The notes under the pieces: generated by a model
What the model was told of the DNA's origin: nothing
The model's database searches: none
The model's input: the letters and a program-made list of their open reading frames with translations, nothing else
Made by a program: the position numbers and the translations under genes
Part shown: piece after piece, positions 1-8,100 of the stretch
Position numbering within the stretch: position 1 is the stretch's first letter
Layout: every line of letters starts with the position of its first letter
DNA from: JBFHER01 sp041584055
GTDB taxonomy: Bacteria > Bacteroidota > Bacteroidia > Bacteroidales > UBA5342
DNA length: 11,341 bases
Assembly (NCBI GenBank): GCA_041584055.1
Contig: JBFHER010000113.1
Span: 1 to 11,341, forward strand
Direction of reading: 5' to 3'

Positions 1-86
1 AAATTGTGGACGTTAGTTCCGACTAAAAATTTAAACGATACCAAAGTGCTCAAAACCCTCTGTGCAAAAGGTGATACGTCGTTTGG

Positions 87-132
87 AGGCACTTTTATCA
101 CAATGCGATTAATTAAAGTCGTGCCTTTTTTT
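87..132 (+). terminator. Possible rho-independent terminator
   Basis: AGGCAC at 87-92 pairs with GTGCCT at 121-126. TTT (93-95) can pair with AAA (115-117) inside the stem, and an unbroken run of seven T (126-132) follows. The layout suits a plus-strand terminator of a gene lying left of the window. The stem is only six strong pairs with a long loop, and a competing stem GTGATA/TATCAC (71-76/96-101) overlaps it, so the call is weak. Confidence 0.3.
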
Positions 133-181
133 GTGGAAATTTTCAAAAAGGAGCATAAGCACCCTACCTCTCACGTAATGC

Positions 182-193
182 GTCATAAATGAC
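182..193. promoter_or_regulatory. Palindrome, possible operator
   Basis: GTCAT-AA-ATGAC is an inverted repeat with five-base arms and a two-base spacer. The right half, extended as AAATGACAT (187-195), recurs in inverted orientation as ATGTCATTT (281-289), close to the putative promoter of the TetR gene at 341. TetR-family repressors usually bind short palindromes in their own promoter region, so these could be operator sites. The primary palindrome is about 150 bases from the start codon and no binding evidence exists. Confidence 0.2.
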
Positions 194-308
194 ATGCTTA
201 CAGAATCGAAAAGCAGGTTGTTTGTAATAATAAGTGACTAAAATACGAAAAAGGTCGAAAAATATGAAAATTGATGAGAAATGTCATTTTTTTAAGCTTC
301 TTAATCTG

Positions 309-316
309 TACTTTTG
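309..316 (+). promoter_or_regulatory. Candidate -7 promoter box for the TetR gene
   Basis: TACTTTTG fits the Bacteroidota -7 consensus TAnnTTTG and lies 25 bases before the ATG at 341, which would give a short 5' leader. I do not see a good -33 TTG at the expected spacing, so this is only half of the known promoter pattern. Confidence 0.35.
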
Positions 317-340
317 ACGTGTAAATAAAATGATCTACCA

Positions 341-955
341 ATGGCTATGACCAAGGATGAAGTTGTAAAACAGATAATAGTAAAGCAGGCACAGGCTTTA
401 TTTCAGCGCTATGGCTTAAAGAAAACCACCATGGATGAAATTGCGCACTCCTGTGGTAAAGCCAAGAGTACCCTTTATTATTATTTCAAAAATAAGGATG
501 AAGTTTTTGAAGAAGTGTTGGTCATGGAAGTTCAGCATTTAAGAAATATTGTAACGGCACAGGTGGATAAAGAGGTAACAGTTAAAAAGAAACTTGGGAT
601 CTATTTCATCACCTTTCATCAGGAACTTGTCAAAAAGGTGAACCTTTATCGTTTGGTTAAAGGTGAATTTTTGAATGACCCATTTATAAGTCTTGGTCAG
701 ACAAAAAAGAACAGCATCGTAAATTTTAAGCAATTTATACATTCGGAGAAGGATTATATCACGACGCTCATGGAAGATGGTTACAAGCGAAACGAAAACA
801 TAAAGATAGATCCTTCAAAGTTTTCCTGGTTTGCAGAAACAATTATCGCAGCATTTTTTGGAATCATGGGTTATACCGCGGATGAGGATTTAAATAAGAA
901 TCAGGAAGGGATGGAAAAAAGGGTGTATTTCTTTTTAAACTTAATGTTTGACTAA
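341..955 (+). CDS. TetR/AcrR family transcriptional regulator
   Basis: A 204-residue protein of typical TetR length. The N-terminal DNA-binding domain is clear: a first helix ending in ALFQRYGLKKTT (residues 19-30), then the helix-turn-helix MDEIAHSCGKAKSTLYYYFK (31-50) and the following NKDEVFEEVL helix (51-60). The rest is a variable all-helical ligand-binding and dimerisation domain, and its effector cannot be read from sequence. The family normally acts as cytosolic ligand-released repressors. The start ATG at 341 is followed by another ATG at 347 in the same frame, and either could be used. The gene points at the micro-ORF and patatin-BamA gene 56 bases downstream, so it may control an envelope-lipid function as well as itself. 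That regulatory target is inference from position only. Confidence 0.93.
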   Translation: MAMTKDEVVKQIIVKQAQALFQRYGLKKTTMDEIAHSCGKAKSTLYYYFKNKDEVFEEVLVMEVQHLRNIVTAQVDKEVTVKKKLGIYFITFHQELVKKVNLYRLVKGEFLNDPFISLGQTKKNSIVNFKQFIHSEKDYITTLMEDGYKRNENIKIDPSKFSWFAETIIAAFFGIMGYTADEDLNKNQEGMEKRVYFFLNLMFD

Positions 956-960
956 GCAGC

Positions 961-968
961 TAAGTTTG
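961..968 (+). promoter_or_regulatory. Candidate -7 promoter box for the micro-ORF/patatin unit
   Basis: TAAGTTTG is an exact match to TAnnTTTG, six bases after the TetR stop codon and 43 bases before the ATG at 1012. No convincing -33 TTG sits at 19-21 bases upstream. If active, it would let the patatin unit be transcribed separately from the regulator. The motif is short, and a chance match also occurs elsewhere in the window (plus strand at about 9395), so weight is low. Confidence 0.3.
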
Positions 969-983
969 TGTTCGCTTACAGTG

Positions 984-1012
984 TAGAAATCAACATAAAC
1001 GTATAGAAATCA
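984..1012. repeat. Direct repeat TAGAAATCA, 20-base period
   Basis: TAGAAATCA occurs at 984-992 and again at 1004-1012, exactly 20 bases apart, which is about two DNA turns. The second copy runs into the ATG of the micro-ORF. Such spacing would suit a protein binding one face of the helix or two in-phase half sites. It could also be chance in AT-rich DNA. Confidence 0.3.
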
Positions 1013-1191
1013 TGGATAAACAAAAAGAACTATTTCGAAGAGCTAAATCGATGATGCAATCTTCTAATCCGGTCATAGAAAGCATACTTTACCATAATAT
1101 TTGTTTTCTGAAGATGAGTGATAAATACATCTACGATACCAGGGAAGGTGTTGAAGAACTTGTTAATTTCCTTAATAGGAACCTAAATTAG
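1012..1191 (+). CDS. Small hypothetical protein, 59 residues
   Basis: An ATG-started frame encoding 59 residues (MDKQKELF... to ...NFLNRNLN) and ending in TAG. I do not recognise the family. The product looks soluble, charged and helical, with no signal peptide or membrane segment. Residues 39-56 (YIYDTREGVEELVNFLNR) loosely recall the C-terminal tail of class V aminotransferases, but at this length that is more likely coincidence than a remnant. Support for being real comes from context. It fills the 247-base gap between the TetR gene and the patatin gene, sits behind a -7-like box, ends 11 bases before the patatin start, and has a protein-like amino-acid mix. No ribosome site is evident, as is usual for this phylum. 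Confidence 0.55.
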   Translation: MDKQKELFRRAKSMMQSSNPVIESILYHNICFLKMSDKYIYDTREGVEELVNFLNRNLN

Positions 1192-1202
1192 CATCTGAAT
1201 AG

Positions 1203-3512
1203 ATGAGACTAAAAACGTATCTTGGTAGTCTAATCTTCCGTCAATTGATTGTTTTATGTTTTTTTATCCTCGCTTGCAGCGAATCAATGTCTGTATTGGC
1301 AAATGGGAAAAAGGAGTCAGAACGCCCGAGAATAGGACTTGTTTTAAGTGGAGGAGGCGCGAAGGGGCTTGCACATATTGGTGTGATTAAAGTGCTGGAA
1401 GAGTATGGGTTGAGGCCGGATGTTATTACTGGAACCAGCATGGGGAGCATCATCGGTGGTTTATATGCTGCCGGGTATAGTGCTCAGGAACTGCATGAAA
1501 TTACGACAGGTGTGGATTGGAGTGATATTCTGAGTGATGAGAGCACATCTCTCAAACAGGTGATTATGGAGGAAAAAGGGGAGTCTGGAAAGTATTTATT
1601 GCACATTCCCGTGAAAGACCGAAAGTTAAATCTTCCCTCTGGTCTTATTCAAGGACAAAATCTTGAGACTTATTTAGCTGAACTTTTCTGGCCACTAACT
1701 TCAAGCGAGAGTTTTGATAGTCTACCCATTCCATTTCATTGTATGTCAGTGGATATTTTATCTGGACAGGCGATAGAACATTCTTCAGGTGATATTGTAA
1801 AAAGTATACGTGCCAGCATGGCCATACCAACTGTTTTTTCACCTGTGAAGATGGATTCTATGTACCTTGTTGATGGAGGGGTTTTAAATAATTTTCCTGT
1901 TCAGGAAGCCCGACGGATGGGCGCAGATTTCATTATTGGTGTTTATGTGAGTTTTGAAGATGAAGTTAGTGCAGATGAACTATCATCCATGCCGGATGTC
2001 TTGTTTCGTACGGCTGCTTTATCCGGCATTGTAAGTGCTATTGATCAATTTGTTGATGTGGATCTTCTGATTGTGCCTGATTTGCACGATTATGGTACAG
2101 AAGATTTTGGGAAAGCACAGATCCTTGAACAGATCGGAGAGGAGGCTGCCCGAAATCAAAAGTCAGAACTGAGGTCCTTATCCGATCGACTGGGAGTAAA
2201 CGCCACTTCAGAGTTAACTAAAAAAAGAAAGGCTAAAATAAAAATTGGGGAAATTGAGGTTGAAAATTTGGAATACATGAGCAGGGATTTCATTATTTCA
2301 AAAGCAGGCATCAAAGCAGGCGATGAAATTTCCTTTCAGGACATAAATGAGGCCATTGAGTATTTATACGGAACGCAGTATTTTCAGAAAATAACTTATT
2401 CATTAAAAAAAGAAAGCGAAGGCAATGAATATACACTTGTTTTTCACGCTGTAGAGAATTCGCGATTTCTTATTAAACTTGCGCCTAATTATGATTATAA
2501 TCTTGGGCCTGCACTTGTAACAAACCTGACTATACGAAATGTTTTACTGCCATCATCCCGAATGCTTTTAACAGGAAGTATTTCAGAAAATCCGGGTATA
2601 AAAATGGAATTGGATCGTTTCATCGACTGGAATGAACGATTTTCTCATCAATTGGGTTTCGATGGATATCTGCTAAAGATGCCTTATTATAAGAATGGCC
2701 AACGAATGGGGAGTTACGATCGGCCATTTTTAAAAGCCTGGTATGGGATCCGTTTTACGCCAGATATTAATACCATATTAGGACCAGATATTTTTTATCG
2801 GAATAACACGCTGGAGCCGGAGGCAGACTTAAGAATGATTCATGCGGATTTGAATTTTAAGAAATATAAAAGCAATGAGTATGGCTACAGTCTGAATTAT
2901 CAGCACAACAGAACAAATAATCTATACTTTCCTACTGAGGGATATAAACTTGAGATGAGATTTGATCATGTATTGAATAGTGCTGATGCTGCAACCCTCG
3001 CACCGGGAGCAAACCCTTCAGATGTTCTACTTTTGGATTTTAAAGATCAATATGTGACACTTTCCGTTGATTATGAAGGGTACAAGCCAATAACAAGAAA
3101 GTTGACTTTTAATATAGGAGGAAGTGTTGGGTTAAATTCGGAAAAGGCAGGATTCTTAGGACAATTCTTTCTCGGTGGTACTGGATTTTATGAAAGAAGT
3201 ATGTACAATGATCTTACAGGTTTTAATCTTGGCGAAATTATTACATCAAATTTTGTGACGATACATAGCGGATTAAGTATGGAGGTTTTAAATGATATAC
3301 ATCTATTTGCAGATGCGAATGTATTTGAGATTGGGAATAGTTATGATGCCTTGTATGAAAACATCGTAGATCTAACGTTCAATACAATTAATACAGGTTT
3401 TGGAGGAGGCATTAAGTACGAATCTATTTTGGGCCCTATTCAGTTAATGCTGAGTGGCAATAGTTGGTATAATGATGTGCGCGTTCATTTAAGCATGGGT
3501 TTTCCTTTTTAA
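1203..3512 (+). CDS. Patatin-like phospholipase with POTRA and BamA-type beta-barrel
   Basis: A 769-residue outer-membrane protein with a lipid acyl-hydrolase domain joined to a surface barrel, the architecture known from the PlpD/type Vd family. Residues 1-33 form a secretion signal, probably cut near VLA/NG. A cysteine at 25 sits in a weak lipobox-like context. The patatin domain spans about 43-335. It shows the glycine-rich oxyanion loop GGGAKG (50-55), the nucleophile elbow GTSMG with catalytic Ser79, and the DGG motif with catalytic Asp224, so the Ser-Asp dyad is intact. A single POTRA-like module covers about 346-418. The remaining 350 residues are barrel strands ending in a terminal phenylalanine (GFPF), as expected for BAM-inserted proteins. 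Likely activity is phospholipase A-type hydrolysis in the periplasm or at the surface. Whether the patatin part is exported through the barrel is not known. The ATG at 1203 follows an in-frame stop closely, so the start is firm. It lies 11 bases after the micro-ORF. Confidence 0.93.
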   Translation: MRLKTYLGSLIFRQLIVLCFFILACSESMSVLANGKKESERPRIGLVLSGGGAKGLAHIGVIKVLEEYGLRPDVITGTSMGSIIGGLYAAGYSAQELHEITTGVDWSDILSDESTSLKQVIMEEKGESGKYLLHIPVKDRKLNLPSGLIQGQNLETYLAELFWPLTSSESFDSLPIPFHCMSVDILSGQAIEHSSGDIVKSIRASMAIPTVFSPVKMDSMYLVDGGVLNNFPVQEARRMGADFIIGVYVSFEDEVSADELSSMPDVLFRTAALSGIVSAIDQFVDVDLLIVPDLHDYGTEDFGKAQILEQIGEEAARNQKSELRSLSDRLGVNATSELTKKRKAKIKIGEIEVENLEYMSRDFIISKAGIKAGDEISFQDINEAIEYLYGTQYFQKITYSLKKESEGNEYTLVFHAVENSRFLIKLAPNYDYNLGPALVTNLTIRNVLLPSSRMLLTGSISENPGIKMELDRFIDWNERFSHQLGFDGYLLKMPYYKNGQRMGSYDRPFLKAWYGIRFTPDINTILGPDIFYRNNTLEPEADLRMIHADLNFKKYKSNEYGYSLNYQHNRTNNLYFPTEGYKLEMRFDHVLNSADAATLAPGANPSDVLLLDFKDQYVTLSVDYEGYKPITRKLTFNIGGSVGLNSEKAGFLGQFFLGGTGFYERSMYNDLTGFNLGEIITSNFVTIHSGLSMEVLNDIHLFADANVFEIGNSYDALYENIVDLTFNTINTGFGGGIKYESILGPIQLMLSGNSWYNDVRVHLSMGFPF

Positions 3513-3619
3513 ATGAAATCCAGAATAACTTTTTTTAGGTCTGCTTTCAGTTAAACTTAATTTATTCGAGTTCTGTTTTTCTTAAGAATCTTAATTTTTT
3601 TTGTTTTACAATCAACGTA

Positions 3620-4144
3620 TTAGTGCTCAACCTTGATAAGTTTGTTTGTATCATATCCTCGATTCCTAATTTTTGTCAGGAGTTGTTCAAATAAAACATC
3701 ATCCATTTTGGCTGTTCTGGAAAGAATCCACAAGTACTTATCTGAGCTGCTTCCAATTACCGCCCATTGATAATCCTTATCCAGTTCCATAACGAAATAA
3801 TCACCATAAAAAAACAAGAAGAATGAAACTTTTAATTTTGAAGGGACGTTTGCATCAGGGATTTTTGCTTTCCCTTCAGAAACTGATTTCCGGCCTTTCA
3901 TGCTATCTTTGTATCCCGAATTAATTACACGAATCTTTCCATCCTTGCGGAAAGAATATTCAGCTGTAACACCTGTTAATCCCCTTTCAAACCGATGATC
4001 ATAACGCGCAATCTCGTACCATTTTCCAAGATATCGGTCGATGTTCAGTTCTTTTACAACAGAATTGTCTATCATATTACTTTGACTTTTACACGCGCTA
4101 AATACAATTAGCAAGATGACCAAAATACTTATGTTTTTTCCCAT
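3620..4144 (-). CDS. blc: Blc-type lipocalin lipoprotein
   Basis: A 174-residue bacterial lipocalin, close in length to E. coli Blc. The N-terminus is a lipoprotein signal with lipobox FSAC and lipidated Cys18, so the mature protein is membrane-anchored, probably in the outer membrane. The lipocalin signature GKWYEIAR (40-47, with Trp42) starts the barrel. The second conserved block, WAVIGSSSDKYLWILSRTA (127-145), includes the strand and Arg that close the calyx base. Family members bind hydrophobic ligands such as lysophospholipids or fatty acids and are linked to envelope maintenance. The convergent neighbour is a phospholipase-like protein that could release lysophospholipids, which makes a functional link tempting but unproven. 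The start codon lies inside the end of the glycosylase gene (16-base overlap), so the two are probably translated from one mRNA. Confidence 0.92.
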   Translation of the reverse strand: MGKNISILVILLIVFSACKSQSNMIDNSVVKELNIDRYLGKWYEIARYDHRFERGLTGVTAEYSFRKDGKIRVINSGYKDSMKGRKSVSEGKAKIPDANVPSKLKVSFFLFFYGDYFVMELDKDYQWAVIGSSSDKYLWILSRTAKMDDVLFEQLLTKIRNRGYDTNKLIKVEH

Positions 4145-4557
4145 GGTGATATGTCTCCCTGAATAAGATTAAACAATGGGTGAGGTTCCAGTTCAGGCAA
4201 CGTATTAATCTCATGATACTTAACCGGATCACGTTGCATGAGTTTGTTAAAGAGATGTTCCTTTTCGTACGCCATTTGTCCAGTGGTTACATCGATCTTT
4301 TGAATGGTTGAAACTTCAGAAAATTTTTCTTTGTTAAAGGAGTAATTCCTTGCACAGGCTTCAATCCAAACATGTTTGAGGTAGAAATTTATAGATTCAA
4401 GTGGCTTGGCCGAATCTTTAAACCGTTCTAATTGAGGATGGTTTTTATAGCCTTTTGTTTTGTTCTCGAGCACATTTTTAGCCAATAATGTTTCTCGCCA
4501 CAGCGCAACAAGTCCTTTTGAATCTAAATATTTTGGATGTATTGACCAGATTCTCAT
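4129..4557 (-). CDS. Pyrimidine-dimer DNA glycosylase / endonuclease V family protein
   Basis: A 142-residue protein resembling the Pyr_excise family (T4 endonuclease V, DenV, 138 residues), which excises UV-induced cyclobutane dimers and nicks the abasic site. Family-like blocks are the N-terminal RIWSIHPKYLD (2-12), LVALWRETLLA (16-26), GYKNHPQLERF (36-46), GQMAYEKEHLFNKLMQRDP (93-111) and the C-terminal HPLF...GDISPWE (126-140). Arg21-Glu22 align with Arg22-Glu23 of T4 endonuclease V, where Glu23 is catalytic. The Thr2 nucleophile of the T4 enzyme has no counterpart: the protein begins Met-Arg-Ile, and Arg in position 2 would normally block removal of Met. The chemistry may therefore use a different amine. 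It is a cytosolic protein, first in a two-gene unit with the lipocalin. The functional link to a lipocalin is not obvious. Confidence 0.8.
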   Translation of the reverse strand: MRIWSIHPKYLDSKGLVALWRETLLAKNVLENKTKGYKNHPQLERFKDSAKPLESINFYLKHVWIEACARNYSFNKEKFSEVSTIQKIDVTTGQMAYEKEHLFNKLMQRDPVKYHEINTLPELEPHPLFNLIQGDISPWEKT

Positions 4558-4622
4558 GCCAGGTTCTTTTAATATGCAATTTTATATCGAAATAGTTCTG
4601 TTTCAATTGTAAAACTGACGAT

Positions 4623-4630
4623 CAAATATA
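4623..4630 (-). promoter_or_regulatory. Candidate -7 promoter box for glycosylase-lipocalin unit
   Basis: On the minus strand this reads TATATTTG, an exact match to the Bacteroidota TAnnTTTG box. Transcription would start about 60 bases before the glycosylase ATG at 4557. I do not find a clear TTG at -33. The rest of 4558-4770 shows no other feature, and a 66-residue hydrophobic frame through it looks spurious. Confidence 0.35.
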
Positions 4631-4770
4631 GCAATAAAATGAAATCAGATAGCGTTTTACATGAAGTTTTCGGTGGCGCATGCGTTTGTATTTGTAAGAA
4701 TATGTGTTGAAACAGCGGATTTGTCAATGTTCGTCGTGCAATGTAGATAATTGGGAAGATGATCCACATT

Positions 4771-4805
4771 AAAAAGGACCATCTGAAAATACAAATGGTC
4801 CTTTT
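4771..4805 (-). terminator. Strong rho-independent terminator of the efflux operon
   Basis: A perfect 11-base inverted repeat, AAAAGGACCAT (4772-4782) and ATGGTCCTTTT (4795-4805), with a 12-base loop. Read on the minus strand the stem ends in five T, directly downstream (19 bases) of the PII-like gene, so it terminates the efflux operon. Because the stem is flanked by A on one side and T on the other, it can also act on the plus strand, which would block any read-through into the operon's 3' end. Confidence 0.85.
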
Positions 4806-4824
4806 ATTTTAAGTTTTTTGTTTG

Positions 4825-5139
4825 TTAAATGGCTTGTGTGATGTCAGAAACAAAGGCGCGTATTCCAACTTCTGTGTTTATATGATTGATTTTCTTAATG
4901 CCATTGAGTAACTGTTCGACTTTTTCTTCTTCAATAACGGTCATGGTGGCAGAGTTGCTTTCGGGCCAGGTGTGCGTTCCCATATGAGGATCTCCATCAA
5001 CTGAACCTCTGCCTGTGAGGTTATCCCATCTGGTGAAGCCTCTAATGCCAAGTATGTCGAGCAGGTATTCCACTTTTTCGGTGTGGGCCTGATTGTAAAC
5101 AATAAAGACCGATTTTAAAACAATCTTATTTTTTTCCAT
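4825..5139 (-). CDS. PII-like signalling protein linked to RND efflux pump
   Basis: A 104-residue cytosolic protein with the size and ferredoxin-like pattern of the PII/GlnB superfamily: an opening strand KSVFIVYNQA (9-18), a helix (19-31) with strand GIRGFTRW (31-38), a T-loop-like segment (39-60), then TMTVIEEEKVEQLLNGIKKI (65-84) and a closing VGIRAFVSDI (91-100). The canonical PII signature with uridylylated Tyr51 is absent. The loop instead contains DPHMGTHTWPESNS (50-63) with two histidines (52 and 56). Divergent PII proteins of this kind are known beside RND pumps. The gene is last in the operon, 11 bases after the transporter, so it probably senses a small molecule or metal and modulates the pump. 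That role is inference. Its leader is a run of A rather than a Shine-Dalgarno site. Confidence 0.75.
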   Translation of the reverse strand: MEKNKIVLKSVFIVYNQAHTEKVEYLLDILGIRGFTRWDNLTGRGSVDGDPHMGTHTWPESNSATMTVIEEEKVEQLLNGIKKINHINTEVGIRAFVSDITQAI

Positions 5140-5150
5140 GTTACTTTTTT

Positions 5151-8100
5151 TTATTGGTTGTTTTCAGGTAATGTATTTTCTAAAAACTTAAAGCGTTTAC
5201 GCACTTTTTCAATTCTGTCACGTTCGCCTTTGCGTGCCATGATAGCATAGGCCATAGGGACAATGATCATGGTAAGAATGGTTGAAAAAACCAACCCTCC
5301 CATCACTGAAATACCCATCGGACTCCAGATCTCCGATCCTTCACCTGTGCTTAATGCCATTGGCGTCATCCCCAGGATTGTAGTAAAAGCAGTCATTAAT
5401 ACTGGACGCAAACGTGATTTTCCGCTGATCTCAATGGCTTTGTAAAGGTCATATCCACGGTCACGCATCAAATTGATGTAATCGACCAAAACAATTGCAT
5501 TTTTTACAACAATACCTATAAGCAGTATCGCACCCAATAATGCGATGACGCTCAGGGTCGTATTTGTGATGTACAATGTGAGAAATACACCAGTAAATGA
5601 GAACGGAATGGAGAACATGATGATCAGTGGCATTTTAAAAGATTCAAACTGACTTGCCATCACAATGTACACCATGATTAAACTGATTAACATAAGCAAT
5701 CCCAAATCTGCAAATGACTCCATCTGATCTTCGTAGGCACCGCCAACTTCTACCATTACACCCTGGGGGATATCTACCTCTTGCACTGCTTTCTGAATCT
5801 CAACTGCAAGTTCTCCCAATGATGTCTCGAACGGAATCGCAGTAACGGTAACAATCCGTTCTTTTCGTCTCCGTTCAATGTTTGGAGGTGTAAGTTCCTG
5901 AACGACATCGCCCAGTTCTTTAAGACGAACCATCGTACCCATCGGCGTTGCAATTGAAATACTTTCGATGTCGGTAATGTCGTCTCTGTAACTTTCTTTG
6001 AACTTAACAATTACATCATACTCATCTCCAAATTGGCGGAATCTGGTGGCCGTCATTCCTGCCACTCTGTTTCGAAGTGCCATGGATACACCTGCAGTGG
6101 TTAATCCATGCTGAGCCAGTTTTTCACGATCGAGTATCACCTGTAGTTCAGGCTTGAATTTCTCACGGCTGATTTTTACTTCTCGTGCTCCTTTTATCTT
6201 TTCAACCTTGTCCGCAATCTCTTTTGCCAGAGCACCAGTTTCGTCTAAATCATATCCGAAAATGCCCACTTCAACATTTTGGGATCCACCCATGGCCATG
6301 TTGTTCTCAGTGGAAACTGAAAATGAAACAATTTCTGCCTGCTGCGAAAGATATTCCCGTATTTCTTCAGCCATTACCCATACAGACTTTTCTCTTTCAT
6401 CAGGTCCTGTTAAATTTAGACTGTAGTTAATGATGTGAGAACCAGAGGCTTGAAATAAAGCCATCAAAGTTCCTGAGTCATCAGATCCGGTAGAAGTTGC
6501 CCGCAGGTTTATTTCCGGAAAGTTTTCTTCGAGATAGGCATCGATTCGCCTGGCAACTTGTCTTGATTCATCGGTACGTGTTCCCACCTGCAACTCCACG
6601 TTTATAGAAAGGAAGCTGCCATCGGTTTGCGGGATGAATTCCGTGCCAATCTTAGGGACTAGTAAAAGAGACAATGCAAAGATTGAAATTGAAACGATAC
6701 CAGTAAATGTTTTATGATGCAATACCCACCGCAATGTTTTACCATAAAAATTATCAACCCACTCTAAAAACTTCAAGATTGTATTATCATAGCTGAAGCG
6801 ACCAGGGTTCTGCTTCTTTTCTCTGAGTCTCAATAACTTCGAACTTAGCATGGGTGTCAGCGTAATTGCTGCAACTGTGGAAGAAACAACGGTAATTGTT
6901 ACAATCCATCCTAATTGACGGAAAAGGACACCGGTCATACCTCCAACCATTGTCAGTGGTAAAAATACCGCCATGATGGTGAGGGTGGTTACAATTACAG
7001 CGAGCCACACTTCGTTGGTGGCATAGATAGCAGCCTCTCTCGGACTGCTGCCTCTTTCAATGTGTTTGGTAATGTTTTCCAAAACAACAATGGCATCATC
7101 CACCACCATTCCAATGGCAATGGAGAGTGATGAAAGAGAGATGATGTTGATAGAGTTGCCGGTTCCCATCAGGTAAATAAAGGCAACAACCAGGGATATG
7201 GGGATGGTCAGTACAACAATGAACGTTGCCCGCCATCTTCCAAGGAAAAATAAAACAACCAGCACCACAAAAAGCAAGGCAAAGAACAAGGTCGTGGAGA
7301 GGTTCGAAATGGAATCGTTGATAAACTCTGACGAGTCAAAAATCGTTTCAATCTTTATGTCTTCGGGAAGCGTTTTTTTGATTTCTTCCAACTCAGCTTT
7401 AACTTTTCGTGCAATCTCAACCGTATTTCCCCCGGATTGCTTCATCACAAACATTCGGGCTCCCTGCATGCCGTTTACCATTTCCTCAGAACGCATGTCG
7501 CGCATGGAATCACGAACAGCTGCAACATCTCTTACGTAAATTGAATGCCCATTGTAATTTCCGATTACAAGGTCTGCAATCTGTGAACTTTCAACAAATT
7601 CACCTTCTACCCGCAAGGGGTAGTCAAGGCGTCCCATTTCAAGATAGCCAGCTGGCGTATTCAGGTTCTCAGCCCTTAATACATTTCCGATTTGTTCTAC
7701 CGTCATGTTGTAGGCATCAAGTTTTTCAGGATCCACCTCAATGAGGATTTCTCGTCCGGGTGCCCCTGCCATACCAATGGAGCCAATGCCATCAATTCTG
7801 TTCAGTGGATTAATTAATTTTTCATCAATGATGTTTTCCAGACCGTAAAAGCTTTCATCAGCTGTTACAGAATAGAAAAGAATCGGCATCATCGCCGAGT
7901 TGAATTTATAAATTGTTGGATCTTCTGCATCTTCCGGTAAAAAACGACTGATAAATGCAAGGGCATCACGGATATCGTTGGCTGCCTCGTCAAGATCTTT
8001 TCCAAATTCAAATTCAAGGGTTACAACAGACATGTTGTCACGCGAAACTGAAGTAATCTCCTTTACATCGCTGATGGCACTTAAGGATTCTTCAACTGGT

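Larger units (their letters stand above)
1..340. other. Non-coding leader region upstream of the TetR gene
   Basis: I see no convincing gene here. A frame open from the left edge to about position 192 would start with TTG and matches no family I recognise. It runs through a hairpin followed by a T-tract, so I read it as non-coding or at most the tail of something outside the window. The stretch holds a terminator-like hairpin (87-132), a short palindrome (182-193) with a distant inverted copy (281-289), and a -7-like promoter box (309-316) just before the regulator gene. Confidence 0.5.

Noticed and set aside
4..192. 62-residue open frame at the left edge
   Set aside because: It begins with TTG, matches no family I know, and crosses a hairpin plus T-tract. 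The frame is also open to the window edge, so a remnant cannot be fully excluded.
1012..1191. Reading the micro-ORF as a decayed class V aminotransferase C-terminus
   Set aside because: Only about 18 residues resemble such a tail, the rest does not, and no upstream remnant is present.
3513..3619. Possible terminator between the convergent patatin and lipocalin genes (TTAAGA-A-TCTTAA at 3582-3594 then T8)
   Set aside because: A one-base spacer cannot form a hairpin loop and the stem is entirely weak pairs, so I did not call it despite the T-tract.
4569..4769. 66-residue hydrophobic open frame on the minus strand between the glycosylase and the terminator
   Set aside because: It runs over the candidate promoter, resembles no known family, and its hydrophobic character is expected from AT-rich DNA.
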